Origin: Narthecium ossifragum
Lineage: Eukaryota; Streptophyta; Magnoliopsida; Dioscoreales; Nartheciaceae
Assembly: GCA_963920575.1 (NCBI GenBank)
Contig: OY986974.1
Location: forward strand, 2,914,001 to 2,978,000
Direction: 5' to 3'
DNA: 64,000 nt
The translations under genes were made by a program, and so were the position numbers. The notes beneath the pieces were generated by a model. It was not told the origin of the DNA and did not search any database. It saw only the letters and a list, made by a program, of their open reading frames with translations. Shown piece by piece: positions 21,458-33,130 of this stretch. Positions within the stretch are counted from its first letter, which is position 1. The number at the start of each line of letters is the position of its first letter.

Positions 21458-21759
21458 ATGGGTACCAAGGATTTCCATTCCGGACGGCACATGTCCGTGC
21501 CGCCCGGTATGTACCGGACCGGCTGCTAACCGGGGCAAAAAACCCCCCCGAATCGGTATTGGGGGGGTGCCAGAGATGTGCCGGGCGATACATACGGTAT
21601 CGCCCGGTACGTAGGCGATGCGTACCGTACCGGAGAAGATGTATCGCCGATAGCTTCGGATGATTGCTTTGGCCGTTTGCACTTTGCTTTGCACCGAAAG
21701 CAAAGTAATTGATGCCACCGACAGCTTGATCGTTGCCACTTGCCACCGACAGCTTGATT

Positions 21760-22111
21760 AGGGAGGGGAGAGAGGGGAGGAGCCGGAAAGAGGAGAGAAA
21801 GAGAGGGGAAGGAGGGAAAGAGGAGAGAAAGAGAGAGGAGAGGAGGGAAAGAGGAGGGAAAGAGAGAGGGGAAGAACCAGAGGGGGGGGAGCACGAGGCG
21901 GAGGCGAGGGGGGAGCACGAGGCGGAGGGGAGGGGCCGGAGGCCGAGGCGGAGGCGAGGGGCCGGAGGCGGAGGAGGAGCCGGGAGTCGAGGAGCCGCTC
22001 GGGAGAAAAAACAGAGGAGCCGCTCGGGAGAAAGAAAAGAGAGAGGGTCTCGGGAGTGGAGGGGGAGAAAGAAAAGAGAGAGAGGGTCTTGGGAGTGGAG
22101 TGCCACCTGGG

Positions 22112-22164
<53 letters not shown>

Positions 22165-22196
22165 GGAGGAGGAGGAGGAGGAGGAGGAGAGAGATG
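21760..22196. repeat. Purine-rich (GGAGA/GA)n tract
   Basis: More than 400 bp of almost pure purine on the plus strand, ending in a clean (GA)n run at about 22118-22156 and (GGA)n at about 22160-22190. Long open frames across it (for example 21733-22197) are low-complexity Arg/Glu/Gly and are not considered genes. Confidence 0.85.
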
Positions 22197-22217
22197 AGGT
22201 AACTTTTTAATAATTAG

Positions 22218-22945
22218 TAATTAGTAGCTTTTTTATTTAATAATGATTGTTTTTAGCATTGTTTTTTAGCTAATGATGGTAACTTTCTAATAATTAAATG
22301 TATCATATGAAATTTTAAAATTTTATGTTAATAATCATTTTAGTTATTATATTACTTTCTGATGATGTTTAGTTTTTTTTATGACTTATCCATGTTAAAT
22401 TTTTCGTTAATTGCTGATGTTACTGATAAGCCTCATATAATATGTTATTTATTATTATTATTTATTTAATGATGGTAATTAGTAGCTTTTTTATGTAATA
22501 ATGATTGTTTTTAGCATTGTTTTTTAGCTAATGATGGTAACTTTCTAATAATTAAATGTATCATATGAAATTTTGAAATTTTATGTTAATAATCATTTTA
22601 GTTATTATATTACTTTCTGATGATGTTTAGTTTTTTTTTATGACTTATTCATGTTAATTTTTTCGTTAATTGCTGATGTTACTGATAAGCCTCATATAAT
22701 ATATTATTTATTATTTTTTTTATTTAATGATGGTAATTAGTAGCTTTTTTATTTAATAATTATTATTTTTAGCATTGTTTTTTAGCTAATCATGGTAACT
22801 TTCTAATAATTAAATGTATCATATGAAATTTTAAAATTTTATGTTAATAATCATTTTAGTTATTATATTACTTTCTGATGATGTTTAGTTTTCTTTTTAT
22901 GACTTATTCATGTTAATTTTTTCGTTAATTGTTGATGTTACTTTC
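22218..22945. repeat. AT-rich tandem repeat, about 258-bp unit, about 2.8 copies
   Basis: The landmark TTAGTAGCTTTTTTAT recurs at about 22221, 22479 and 22737, with TATCATATGAAATTTT and TGATGATGTTTAG at matching offsets. It lies between the hAT 5' end and the transposase gene and is AT-rich, unlike the flanking purine tract. Confidence 0.85.
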
Positions 22946-23133
22946 TATGTTAATTACTTACGATAATTTTCATATTAATTGATACATGTTGTATTTTACA
23001 TCAAAATTAATTCAAATTGGTGGACAAATGAGAAAACTAGTATTTGTCCATATTTGAAGGTGTTAAAAAAAGTTTGAAAATTTTCATAAATTTCCTGTTG
23101 GAATGCTCTCTGTTTTTTAAGGTGTTATTGGAG

Positions 23134-26100
23134 ATGCCGCCCAAGGAGCGTGTGGACGTCGGATGGGAGCATGGAGAGATGGTTAATGGGAATAGACATC
23201 ACTGGAAGTGCAAGTATTGTGGTATGATCGGAAAGGGAGGAGGGGTGAGCAGACTGAAAATGCATGTGGCTGGTATTGTAGGAGACATGAAGAAATGCAC
23301 TAAAGTGCCACAGGAGATCAAGCGAGCACTTAAATAGGAGATAGAGGCAGTAAAGGAGGGGAAAATGGCAGCCGAAAGACGTAAATTAGAGATCGATAGA
23401 CGGGCTACAGAGTATCCGGTTGTTGATGACTACGAGGGTATGGGTTCTGATGAGGAAGCAGATTTTCGTGCAGCTGTGAACGAGTCGTCAGCAGATCAAT
23501 GGGCGTGGGAGGAGATTCACCGGCAAAGGGGCAGATTTGGTTCTTCGGAATATGAGGCTGGTTCCGGTGCTGGTTCTAGTTCACAACACTTTGACGTATC
23601 GGGTGCTGGAGCTGATTTCCCTCCCCGAAAGCTTAGCAGACAGAATTCTCTTCTTGGTATGTTCGGATCTCGCAGGCAAAGGGGTAGGGCGAGCACAGAC
23701 GTCAGAGGCAGGAGAAGCGTAGATGTTAGAGACATAGATCCAAACGCATTTCCTGGTCAAGAGTCCAAACAAAAACGGATCGATGACTAGAAAGGAGAGA
23801 AGAAGAAGGCAATAGGGTGCAACATATTTAAATGGTTTCACTTTAGCCATATACCTCCATTCGCAGCCGCGAATACTTATTTTCGAGCTATGATCAGTAC
23901 AGTCCAAAAACATGGCTCAGGGATTGAGCCACCCACTCCCAAAGACATAGCAGGCAAATATTTGGATGATGAGGTCGAGGACATTCGCAAGTATATATCC
24001 ACATTTAAGACACAGTGGGATGCTTATGGGGTGATTTTGATGTGTGATAGCTGGACAGGTCCCACAAGGTTGTCCATCATCAACTTCCTCGTATATTGCA
24101 ACAAAAATGTCGTGTTTGTGAAGTCTGTGAATGCCTCAAATGATATTCACAACGCAAACTACATATACCGCCTGATGGAAGATGTACTAAATGATATTGG
24201 AGAATAATATGTTGTGCAGGTAAGCAATTACATGTAGTATTTTTGGCATTAGTTTTGTCTAGAGACTAATAATTTTCTTTTCAATAATTCAGATTGTTAC
24301 TGATAATGGCGCAAACTTTAAGAAGGCGGGCGAGATGCTTATGGAGAGAAGAGGTCATTTGTTCTGGACTCCTTGTGCAGCACACTGTATTAACTTGATC
24401 TTTCATGACATTGGGGATATAAAAATGATAAAGAGTACCATAGAGAAAGCCCAACATGTGGCCAGATATCTATACAACTCACCTTATCTTCATGCCATAA
24501 TGAAGAAGTATACTGAAGAAGAGCTCATACGGCCGGGTCCCACTAGGTTCGGAACTAATTTTATCGCACTTCAGTCTATGGCTAAATGGAAGAATGGGTT
24601 GAAGGCATTTTTTGCATCCAGTGATTGGACGAGTTCCAAATATGCTCAAAAAAGCGAGGGGAAACAGGCTGAGCACACGATCATGTCAGGCAAATTCTGG
24701 GAGCATGTAAGTGAGATCATCAGATCCGTAGAGCCCTTGTATTCTATGCTACGAATAGTTGACGGTGACACTAGGCCTCAAATGGGCTATGTTTATCACT
24801 CGCTAAAGACGACGAAAGACGACATAAACTCGACTTTCTGACCCGATCTTGCGGATCATTGATCGGCGGTGGGACGCACAGATGGCCCGAGACCTCCACT
24901 TAGCAGGTACGTCCAGCATCATCCAATGACTTTAGGTTATTTATTAAATTATAACCATTGACCAATCCTGTTCTCTATATGATAGGTTACTATCTGCATC
25001 CGGGACTACACTACCGTTATAGCTTAAGCATGAAACATGATTTACTGCGAGCATTGCGAATCTGTATACTTAAACTTCAACCCGATTCTGAGCGTGCCTC
25101 TCTTGCGATTAACGAGGTAAGCGCCGCTTACCTTATTGGTTGTCCGTATTTAAACTCAATCAACCCCAGTTGAAGTTATGCATTAATACCTTATGTCGGT
25201 ATGGGCAGGGAAGTTTGTTTCGAGAAGCTGCGGGATCTTTTGGAGAAAACGCGGCGGTCAATGGGCGATATAACACTGATCCCGGTGAGCTTATGCTTTA
25301 ATCTATCAGTCGATTATGGTATGCTAAGCTAATTGATATAACTAAATCTAACCGCAGCAGTTGTTTCTTGTCACAGCTGAGTGGTGGGTGCAATACGGAG
25401 ATTCTGCACAACTTACAAAAACTAGCGATCCGCATCCTCTCGCAAACCACCACATCTAGCGAATGTGAACGCAACTGGTCTACATTCGCACTCATCCACA
25501 CCAAAGTGCGAAATCGTCTATCATATGCTCGTCTGGAGAAGATGGTGTACGTTCACTACAACATGAGGCTTAGACTGCGGCACATCAGTACGGATATGTC
25601 GAAAGATGTTGGAGAGGTCGACATTTTAAATACTGGCTTTTTCGATGATGACTCTGATCCTATCAATGATTGGTTGCGGACTACAGATGACCAGCCGGAC
25701 CCAGAGCTTGATGAGCCTGGTGACCCACCGCGTCCTTTTCAGTACATTTCGCAGGAGCTGAGAGTGGACGACGTTGATGCATGGAGCAATGAACATGTGG
25801 GTCATCATGTTGATGATTGGCATCCTGCTGGATCACAGAGAAATGCTGTGAGTTCAGGCAGATCACATGCTAGACATAATGAGCCCCGACTTGGGGATGA
25901 TGATAGGGAGTTTGAGAGCCTCATGCAGGGCTCTAGAGATAAAAGATGTCAAACGAGCCAAGTGTCTAGAGACCAACGGGGACGGGCTGCAAGTTCTGAT
26001 CCGACAATTGCGCCGACATTTGCAGAACGCAGATCCAAAAGTCGTATGGATGTTGAAGATGCCGAGACTACTGATAGCAAGTCGTCGTCTTCGAAGACAA

Positions 26101-26777
26101 GAGAAAGTGGAGGTGATGACGGTGGCGAGGCTGGAGGAGAAGAGACATTCGTCCCAGAGACAGAGGCTCAAAGGGGCATACTTTTTACTGAGGAACAATT
26201 TTATGACCATCCTACTCAGGATTCTGATCATGGCGCAAAACATCCAGGGGCCGAGGCCACTGCGGTATATAAAAGAAAGGGGAAGGGCAACACAAGTGGA
26301 GGGACTAAGCATGATTACACTTCTATGTGTGAGGGAATGGCAACGATCGATGCAGAGATCAGTTCATCTTCGTCTGCTCCTTCGTACGGGCATGGTCATT
26401 ATGGAGAGAGATATGATCAGGACAGTTATGCTACGTCCCATCATTCTAGTCACATCGGCCAGCCTCAGTGGCCACATGAGCCTACCTTCATGCAGGGTAT
26501 TTTTGGAGATACCGGATCATCTGCTTCGCATGATAGTTCCGGATATTCGTATGACTATCATGGTACAAACCAACCATACCAACCACATCAGATTGAAGTG
26601 GTGACTATAAAGGCTCCTGAAACTATCATTGATTTCCATCGTGATGCTGCAGAGTACCAGTCGTTCATTAGAGAGTTTGAAGTCTATTATTCTCGGTATA
26701 TGACTTTCCCTCAGTATATGCAGCACTTGAGTTCTACTAGAAACATTTATCTTAGACCACCGGAAGACAGATTATGA
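23134..26777 (+). pseudogene. hAT transposase: BED zinc finger, DUF659, hATC dimerisation domain (decayed)
   Basis: Start ATG 23134. Exons inferred from GT-AG sites: 23134-24219, 24293-24906, 24986-25116, 25209-25284, 25358-26777. The BED finger reads HHWKCKYCGMIGKGG...H...C; DUF659 includes YGVILMCDSWTG, VTDNGANF and FWTPCAAHCINLI; hATC is KLAIRILSQTTTSSECERNW followed by FALIHTKVRNRL. In-frame stops occur at 23335-23337, 23788-23790 and 24205-24207, and frame is lost near 24838 and near 25410. A 390-residue hydrophilic Ser/Gly/Asp-rich tail after hATC stays open to 26777. The coding order is that of plant hAT transposases; the product here would be non-functional. Confidence 0.85.
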
Positions 26778-27045
26778 TTAGTCTGAGAAAGAGCTTGGTG
26801 TGTACTCATATAAGAGATGTATTGAGCTGTTGATTATATGTCATGTATTGTATTATACTACTTTGATATGTTTTCACTCTGTTATGGTATAAGAGAATAT
26901 ATTTGGCCAATTGGAGATGTTGAAACATGAAAAGGAGTGAATTTCACTCATCTGGACCGGCACCGGCGTATGCCGGCGGCACGTACCGTACCGGAGGGTT
27001 GCCGGCACGGCGCGTGCCAACGGCACATCAATCCTTGATGGGTAC

Positions 27046-27827
27046 TTAACATTGAATAAATAAGAAAAGAATTTTCAAGTTCTATCCAATTGCACATGCC
27101 TCTATTATTAGATCAAAGCATATTATCTCTCAAATATGAGGATGACGTGATGAACATGATCAAAGCATATTCTCATCAGCAATTGACCACCACCAAAGAA
27201 TTGAGTAAGCCCAGCTCACAATCTTCTCATGTCCGGTTGCTATAATGTCACAATCTTCTCATGCCCAGCTCACATATTCTCATTAGCAATTGACCACCAC
27301 CAAAGACTTATAAGAACCCTTGATTCATTCTCTATATCCATTTCTTTTTATAATTTAAATGTTGATTTTCATACAGCCAAGGAAGGAAAAAAAAAAAGAA
27401 AGTTTGGCGCATCAAAAACAATGAGGAATGAAATCTCTTTTCCTAATCCGATCAATAACCCAAGTGGCAGCTCTTGATGAACATGTAACTCATGATGACA
27501 TCAAGAACAATGAGGAAGGAGCATATATAAGCGATCGAGAAGCCGGGGCCGGACGCGGCTGCTCCGAGGAGGCCGGGGCGAGGGCGAGGGCGGCTATACA
27601 AAGAGAGAGAGAAAGAGAGAGAGGGTGGAGGAGGATGGGGTCCACTCACTTTTGTGAGGATCCGAATCACTACTCCTTTTTCTGATAACTAATTCCAGGG
27701 AAAAGAATAATTGAACATTGTTTTCTCGTAATTGACTTGACTTCATCCGAGCTGCTGAGAAGCCTTCAGTATTAAGTATACTCGTGGATAAAGCTTCTTC
27801 CTAGCTTCCTTCTGGACGGTAAGAGAG
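27046..27827. other. Upstream region of the DC1/RING gene
   Basis: No gene recognised. The block ACAATCTTCTCATG...AGCAATTGACCACCACCAAAGA occurs twice in imperfect form (about 27178-27202 and 27285-27310). A GC- and GA-rich stretch spans 27535-27635. Confidence 0.4.
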
Positions 27828-28553
27828 ATGGAGAAAATAACCCATTTCTCACACCCACAACACCCCCTAATCGAGACCAACCGAACAAGCAGTTTCAAGT
27901 GTGATGGCTGCAAGGTAAAGGGCTCGGGCATCCGGTTCCGGTGCGAGGGCTGCGATTTTGACCTGCATCACTGCTGCGCCGAATGCCCCAAGACCATCTC
28001 CCTCTTCATGCATCCTGAGCATCGCCTGATCCTCTTGGACAACGCTAAGAAGGTGGCTGAGGAGTACCGGGTAAGGTGCGACGTCTGCATGCAGATCGCT
28101 GACGGGATGTTCTACCACTGCCCCATGTGCCGGTGGGACGCCCATCCCCTCTGCACCCAGCTGCAGCCCACCGCCGGTGCCACCGCCCACCCCGGCCATG
28201 TCTTGACGCTAGTTCCTCCGGCAGCATCCACCAAGTGCACTGGCTGCCGAGAGGCGTGCGTTGGCTGGCACTACCGGTGCGGGCGGTGCGACGTGAATCT
28301 CCATCCCCGGTGCCTCCATAAACAAAGTGGGATCATCGTGCCGGCTGCAGCGAAGACGGAGGAGGAGAGCGATAGAGAGGCCGGTGGAGCAGAGATAACG
28401 ACGTGCAGCGTGTGCATGGACAATAGCAAGGGGGCCGCGTACATACCGTGTGGTCACGGCTTTTGCCGGCCGTGCTCGCGGGAGGTCTGGGTGAGTCGCG
28501 GCAGTTGTCCGGTGTGCAACGGCGCCATCCACGACATCCTCGACCTCTATTGA
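27828..28553 (+). CDS. DC1-domain (C1-like) protein with C-terminal C3HC4 RING finger
   Basis: Intronless 241-residue protein starting MEKITHFSHPQHPL. It carries three cysteine/histidine-rich DC1-type blocks: about 9-53 (HPLIE...CDGCKVKG...FRCEGCDFDLHHCC), about 62-110 (HPEHRL...CDVCMQI...YHCPMCRWDAHPLC) and about 120-163 (HPGHVL...CTGCREA...YRCGRCDVNLHPRC). A C3HC4 RING follows at 193-230 (CSVC, PCGHGFCRPC, CPVC). DC1 domains bind zinc and are plant-expanded; a RING suggests E3 ubiquitin ligase activity. The start is supported by the first DC1 block beginning just after it. The DC1-RING combination points to a stress- or defence-related ligase, which is inference. Confidence 0.85.
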   Translation: MEKITHFSHPQHPLIETNRTSSFKCDGCKVKGSGIRFRCEGCDFDLHHCCAECPKTISLFMHPEHRLILLDNAKKVAEEYRVRCDVCMQIADGMFYHCPMCRWDAHPLCTQLQPTAGATAHPGHVLTLVPPAASTKCTGCREACVGWHYRCGRCDVNLHPRCLHKQSGIIVPAAAKTEEESDREAGGAEITTCSVCMDNSKGAAYIPCGHGFCRPCSREVWVSRGSCPVCNGAIHDILDLY

Positions 28554-29630
28554 TCGATCTTAACGAAAAATGCTTCTTAAGATCGATCGTAAGTGCCCTC
28601 AATCGCCATCTACGAATCCCTTTTCAGATTTTGTGTCTCAATTCAGCAGATATATGATTGTTGCAAGCTGTAAGTTGATTTCCAATCTTAGTAGTAATAT
28701 AACGATTGAATCGAGATTGATTGCAAAGTTATGTAAAGAAGTTTCTTGTTTGTTGGAACGATTCGTGATATGTCCGTTGGCGCGATAATTGATAGAAGAG
28801 GTGTGCGTCGGATGCACGGATTTTAGTTACGTGCAATCGTGAAATCAGTTTTTTTTTTTAAATTAATGCTTACAAGTAAGCAGCGCATTTCAAAGTTTGA
28901 GATTTTCAAAATCACAAATTTCTTTATAAAAACACTTAATAGACTTCCTATAAATGAATCATTATTTATGAAAAACAATGAAAATATGTTCAACACAGAG
29001 TACAAATTAAAAAGAATATCAAATCATTTATAAAATAGTAAGAATATATAATACACCCTTCCAATTTGAAATTATAGTTGCCAACATCACACAATCTCTA
29101 TTAATATAGGAAATGATCAAGCTTATATTATTATAATAGGAAACAATCTCTTGTTGTTCATTGCAATGGAGATTAGCCAAGAAGCCCTTTGATCTCCTTC
29201 CCAATGCCACTCAAATTCTCTCAATAACTAAGAAAGCTAATGGACGATGAGGAGAAAGAGGATGAGCACTTCATTTTTACCTCCATGCACACCTTTCTCA
29301 ATAACTAACAAACCATGCATTCAAAGTTTCAAATTTCAGTGTGAAAAAAGAACAAGAACTTCTTGGCTATTGATTTAAGCGTTGTATTTATCTCAGTGTG
29401 AAAAAAGAAAAAGAACAAGAACCCGCCCATTTCAGTGCGAGGATGGGTTCATTCCATAATCCATATAGACTATATTAATATAAACTCATTCTTGGCTATT
29501 GATTTAAGCGTTGTATTTATCTCCACAGATCAGGCTTATAATCCACTAGTACTTTTTAGTTATTATTAATATAAAATTTTAACAAACTCTTTGTAGTTTG
29601 TCTGGTTAGATGGCTGTGTTGACCCGTAGG
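28554..29630. other. AT-rich intergenic region
   Basis: No convincing gene or RNA. A block TTCTTGGCTATTGATTTAAGCGTTGTATTTATCTC occurs twice (about 29360-29393 and 29490-29523), together with a nearby repeat of GTGTGAAAAAAGAA (29340 and 29397). Confidence 0.4.
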
Positions 29631-30163
29631 TAGGGGTGAGCATTCGGTTCTCGGTCCAGAACCGAAGAAACGAATTTTTTTCGGTCCAGATTTTAGAGAA
29701 CCGAACCGAACCGAATTTTTCGGTTCCAAAATAATTGGAACCGAACCGAACCGAAATTCGCTTGGAACCGAACCGAACCGAAAATTTCGGTTCCGAACCG
29801 AACCAAAATTTCGGCTAGTGGGTAGATTGGGTTAGTGGGTAGTCTAGGTTAACGGGTTAATGGGTAGTCGGGTTATTCGGTTCTGACCCGAACCGAACCG
29901 AACCGAATTTTTTTTTCAAGAACCGAACCGAATCGAAAACCGAAGTTTTTGTAGATGTCAGAACCGAACCGAACCGAATGGACCGAAGAACCGAACCGAA
30001 TGGACTGAACTAATTCGGTTCAGTTCGGTTTTTCGGGTTCGGTTCGGTTTGGTTTTTCGGGTTCGGTTCGGTTCGGTTTTTCGGGTTCGGTTCGGTTCGG
30101 TTTTTCGGGCTCGGTTCGGTTCGGTTCGGTTTTTCGGGTTCGGTTCGGTTCTGCTCACCCCTA
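29631..30163. mobile_element. Foldback non-autonomous hAT-like element (533 bp)
   Basis: Perfect 12-bp terminal inverted repeats TAGGGGTGAGCA / TGCTCACCCCTA, flanked by CCCGTAGG and CCCGTAAG (7 of 8 match). The left half is dominated by the AACCG-type pentamer on the plus strand and the right half by its complement TTCGG, so nearly the whole element can fold back. It has no transposase. An open frame crossing it (29958-30233 minus) is a translation of the pentamer repeat. Confidence 0.8.
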
Positions 30164-30652
30164 CCCGTAAGTGGTCCAGGGTTCGAAGGTTGGTCATAGC
30201 TTTTTGTTCACTGCCACCATAAAACATAGCCAATAAAATATTATAAGTCTAACTTAGGGTATATAAAATATGGATGATTGGCTAAACCCCCGTATTAATC
30301 AAAGTTTACTGCTTAAAAAACCCCTTTATGTGTTTTATGCCGAAAACCCCAAAAACGGTTTAGTTATGTTGTTCCGCAGTTCATTGAAGCTGTAACGGTT
30401 TAGTTACAGCTTCATCCTGTTGTATGCTTCAACCTTTAGGAAGCGGCCACAATTGTATGATTTTTGGACCTTCAGTTTTTTCTTTTTTGGCATTTTTGGA
30501 GTGCTGTATTGGAAGTCATCATCCTTATTTTTCTTTCACTTCCTGCCCTTTACACCCCTTACCAGTGATGTCTTACCAGCCTGGCTTTCCTTTGCCTGTG
30601 CAATTTGGCTCATTCATCATATCAATAATAGTATATTCAAGAACTTATGAAG

Positions 30653-31319
30653 TTAATATGTGTAATAATCATTAATGGTATCTTGATGTACCTTTTCTAC
30701 ATAAGCTTCTTTTTCTTGCAAATTTTGTACTTGAGCTTCCAATGCTGCAATCTGTTTGGACTTCTCCCTACTTTCACTTCTCAGGAACAAGTTGTTGTTC
30801 CTGATTTCATTAATTTCACCCTGTTTTACTGACATTTTTGTATTTGTATCCCACAGGTCTTTCTCTAATTTCAGCAAATCATCATCCTTAGCTTTATTTG
30901 CTCTTTTCAAATCCTCAATTTTTCAGATGTATGGATCAAGGTTTTCTATTTGTTCTGCAATCTGTGTATCATCATCAGCATCCCTAACACCCTCTCTATT
31001 CTTTATTACTAACTGCAAAGCAAAACTATTCTTCTGCATCCCAATGATTTTTCTTGCTAGTTCAAGCTTTCGTGTGTTTGAAGCATCTTCCCTATTTTTG
31101 AGCACTAGCTGCATAGCATATCTCTCCCTCTGCAGCTGAATAATCTCTCACCAATTGGCTATTTCTTATCTTTGCAGCATTTCTTTCAGCATCTGCCTTT
31201 TCAATATCTTTCTTCAGCTGATCATTCTTAACTTTCAAATTGTCCATGTTGCTATCAATGTTATGATGTTGAACCTGTAATCCAATGAGAGAAAACCCAG
31301 TCAATGAGAGAAAACTCAC
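30653..31319 (-). pseudogene. Coiled-coil protein gene remnant (function unknown)
   Basis: Minus-strand segments 31319-31092, 31114-30923 and 30910-30653 read as one protein once a frameshift near 31115-31135 and a stop at 30923-30925 are allowed for. All parts are heptad-like and rich in Lys, Glu, Asn and Gln (for example NMDNLKVKNDQLKKDIEKAD, KNREDASNTRKLELARKI, RSESREKSKQIAALEAQVQN). A possible splice acceptor lies just before GTTCAACATC (about 31276). Upstream exons are not recognised; a hydrophobic frame at 32121-32393 (minus) might belong to it. I do not know the family. Confidence 0.4.
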
Positions 31320-32010
31320 TCCAATGAGAGAAAACCCAGTTCATTGAGAGAAAATCCATTTCATTGAGAGAAAACTCACTCCAATGAGAGAAAATCTAGT
31401 CAAATGAGATAAAACTCACTCGAATGAGAGAAAACTCAGTCGATTGAGAGAAAACCCATTTCATTGAGAGAAAACTCAGTCCAATGAGAGAAAACCCAGT
31501 CCAATGAGAGAAAATCCATTTCATTGAGAGAAACCCAGTCCATTGAGAGAAAACCCATTCCAATAAGAGAAAACTCTATCTATTGAGAGAAAACCCATTA
31601 CATTGAGAGAAAACCCATTCAGTTAAGAGAAAACTCTATCTATTACATTGAGAGGAAACCCATGACATTGAGAGAAAATTCTATCGATTGAGAAAAAACC
31701 CATTACATTGAGAGAAAACCCATTCAGTTGAGAGAAAACTCTATCTATTGAGAGAAAACCCATTACATTGAGAGAAAACTCATTTAGTTGAGAGAAAACT
31801 CTATCTATTACATTGAGATAAAACCAGAGAAAACCCATTTCATTGAGAGAAAACCCAGTTCATTGAGAGAAAACCCATTTCATTGAGAGAAAACTCACTC
31901 CAATGAGAGAAAACCCATTCGAATGAGAGAAAATCCAGTACAATGAGAGAAAACTCAGTCCATTGAGAGAAAACCCAATCCAATGAGAGAAAACCCACTA
32001 CAATGAGAGA
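31277..32010. repeat. Minisatellite, 20-bp unit, about 36 copies
   Basis: The unit is CA(A/T)TGAGAGAAAACCCA(T/G)TC with variants at a few positions, in near-perfect 20-bp register across about 730 bp. It begins just upstream (minus-strand sense) of the coiled-coil exon and could lie in its intron. Confidence 0.92.
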
Positions 32011-32850
32011 AAATTTGTATTGATTATATACTCTCTGTGTTTCAATGAAGCTGTGGATTCAATGAAGCTTAAATAGAGAAATCTGAAGCATTAGCCTCTT
32101 TGCAATCACAAGTATTCCCATCAAAACATTCTCTTCCATACAATATCATTTGAAAAATGTACTTCTGAATGTTTGTACACTGTACTAACTGTAATCACAA
32201 CTAATAAATGTATGTACATTAAAATCACAACTATTGCTGTTAAAATATACTTCTCAAGCCAAAAAGTTACACCCCAGTTAACTGGGTACCACCTAAACTC
32301 TATACAGGACCAAAAGTTCTGCATGAACAACTGAACCTGCAACTTCAGTTGAACATTCCTCTCAAAGTACAGCATCATTCCTATCACACACACATTATAC
32401 CAAGGCCAGAAATTCTAGTATTTGTGGTCCCATGAAGCATCAACTTGAAATCTATTCTCCTCCACAATAGATTCAGGCAAGCCCTCCTCACTGACATAGT
32501 TAACTTCCTCATCAAACTTGGCATAGCTAGGCAACAGTTTATTCAGACCATGGTGTTGAGCCCTTTATCAAGTCCACTGCAAAGTGAGAATCTCATTCAA
32601 TAATCACATAGATTGAAGAGTAGGAGTCCAATTCCATCCAGTAGATTTAATCTGATGACTTCCTGCAGATAACACCAATCCCTGCTCGTGATTCACCTGG
32701 AGCCATAGCAACCAAATTCTTCAATCTAAGAGTATTATCACACCTCCCAGACTTGCAGAAAATCCTGAAACAAGATCCAACATCTATCATGCCAACTTGA
32801 AAACCAAACCACAAAAATACCCATTTCCAAACATCCTTTGCAAACTCACA

Positions 32851-32991
32851 GCTACGAACCGGCGGTGCTCTGGTTGGGTTTTGGATGGCGGGAGTAGCCG
32901 TAGTGGGGTAGGGGAAGAGGAGCTACGAACCGGCGGTGCTCTGGTTGGGTTTTGGATGGCGGGAGTAGCCGTAGTGGGGTAGGGGAGGGGA
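32851..32991. repeat. 71-bp tandem duplication
   Basis: The segment beginning GCTACGAACCGGCGGTGCTC at 32851 is repeated from 32922 with almost no differences, ending at GGGGTAGGGG. The near identity indicates a recent local duplication. Confidence 0.9.
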
Positions 32992-33130
32992 AGGAAATCG
33001 ATATCGAGAGTTGGCTTTTTTTCGCAGGATTAGGTTAACGGAGGCGTCGTTTGCCAGGTGGACGGGGTTTTTATCCGAAAACTGTTTAGATGCGTTTTTG
33101 GCCCCCATAAGTCTAACTTATGGGGGTTTG

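Larger units (their letters stand above)
21466..27037 (+). mobile_element. hAT-superfamily DNA transposon, 5.57 kb, with 8-bp target duplication
   Basis: The ends share the short inverted repeat CAAGGATT. The element is flanked by a perfect 8-bp duplication ATGGGTAC (21458-21465 and 27038-27045), the hAT signature. Subterminal regions on both sides are rich in CCGG/CCGTGCCG-type sequence. Inside are a purine-rich tract (21760-22195), a tandem repeat (22218-22945) and a decayed transposase gene (23134-26777). The transposase has several stops, so this copy is probably immobile unless helped in trans. Confidence 0.9.
30282..33130 (-). mobile_element. Possible MULE-like element carrying a coiled-coil gene remnant
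   Basis: The left edge (GGCTAAACCCCCGT, then AAAAACCCC and CCGAAAACCCC) resembles the reverse complement of the right edge (GGGTCAAACCCCCAT, GGGGGCCAAAAACGC, then TTTTCGGATAAAAACCCC). This is compatible with long degenerate inverted repeats of a Mutator-like element. No clean target duplication was identified and no MULE transposase is visible, so the call is tentative. Confidence 0.35.

Noticed and set aside
21733..22197. Long open frames on both strands of the purine tract
   Set aside because: They are translations of (GA)n/(GGA)n low-complexity sequence inside the hAT element.
29958..30233. 91-codon frame rich in N-R-T-E-P repeats
   Set aside because: It is the translation of the CCGAA pentamer array in a foldback element.
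31277..32010. Considered a CRISPR-like array because of regular repeats
   Set aside because: There are no spacers; units are contiguous 20-mers in a plant genome, so it is a minisatellite.
30282..33130. Exact Mutator-like boundaries and target duplication
   Set aside because: The ends are similar but no 9-bp duplication could be found; kept only as a low-confidence element.
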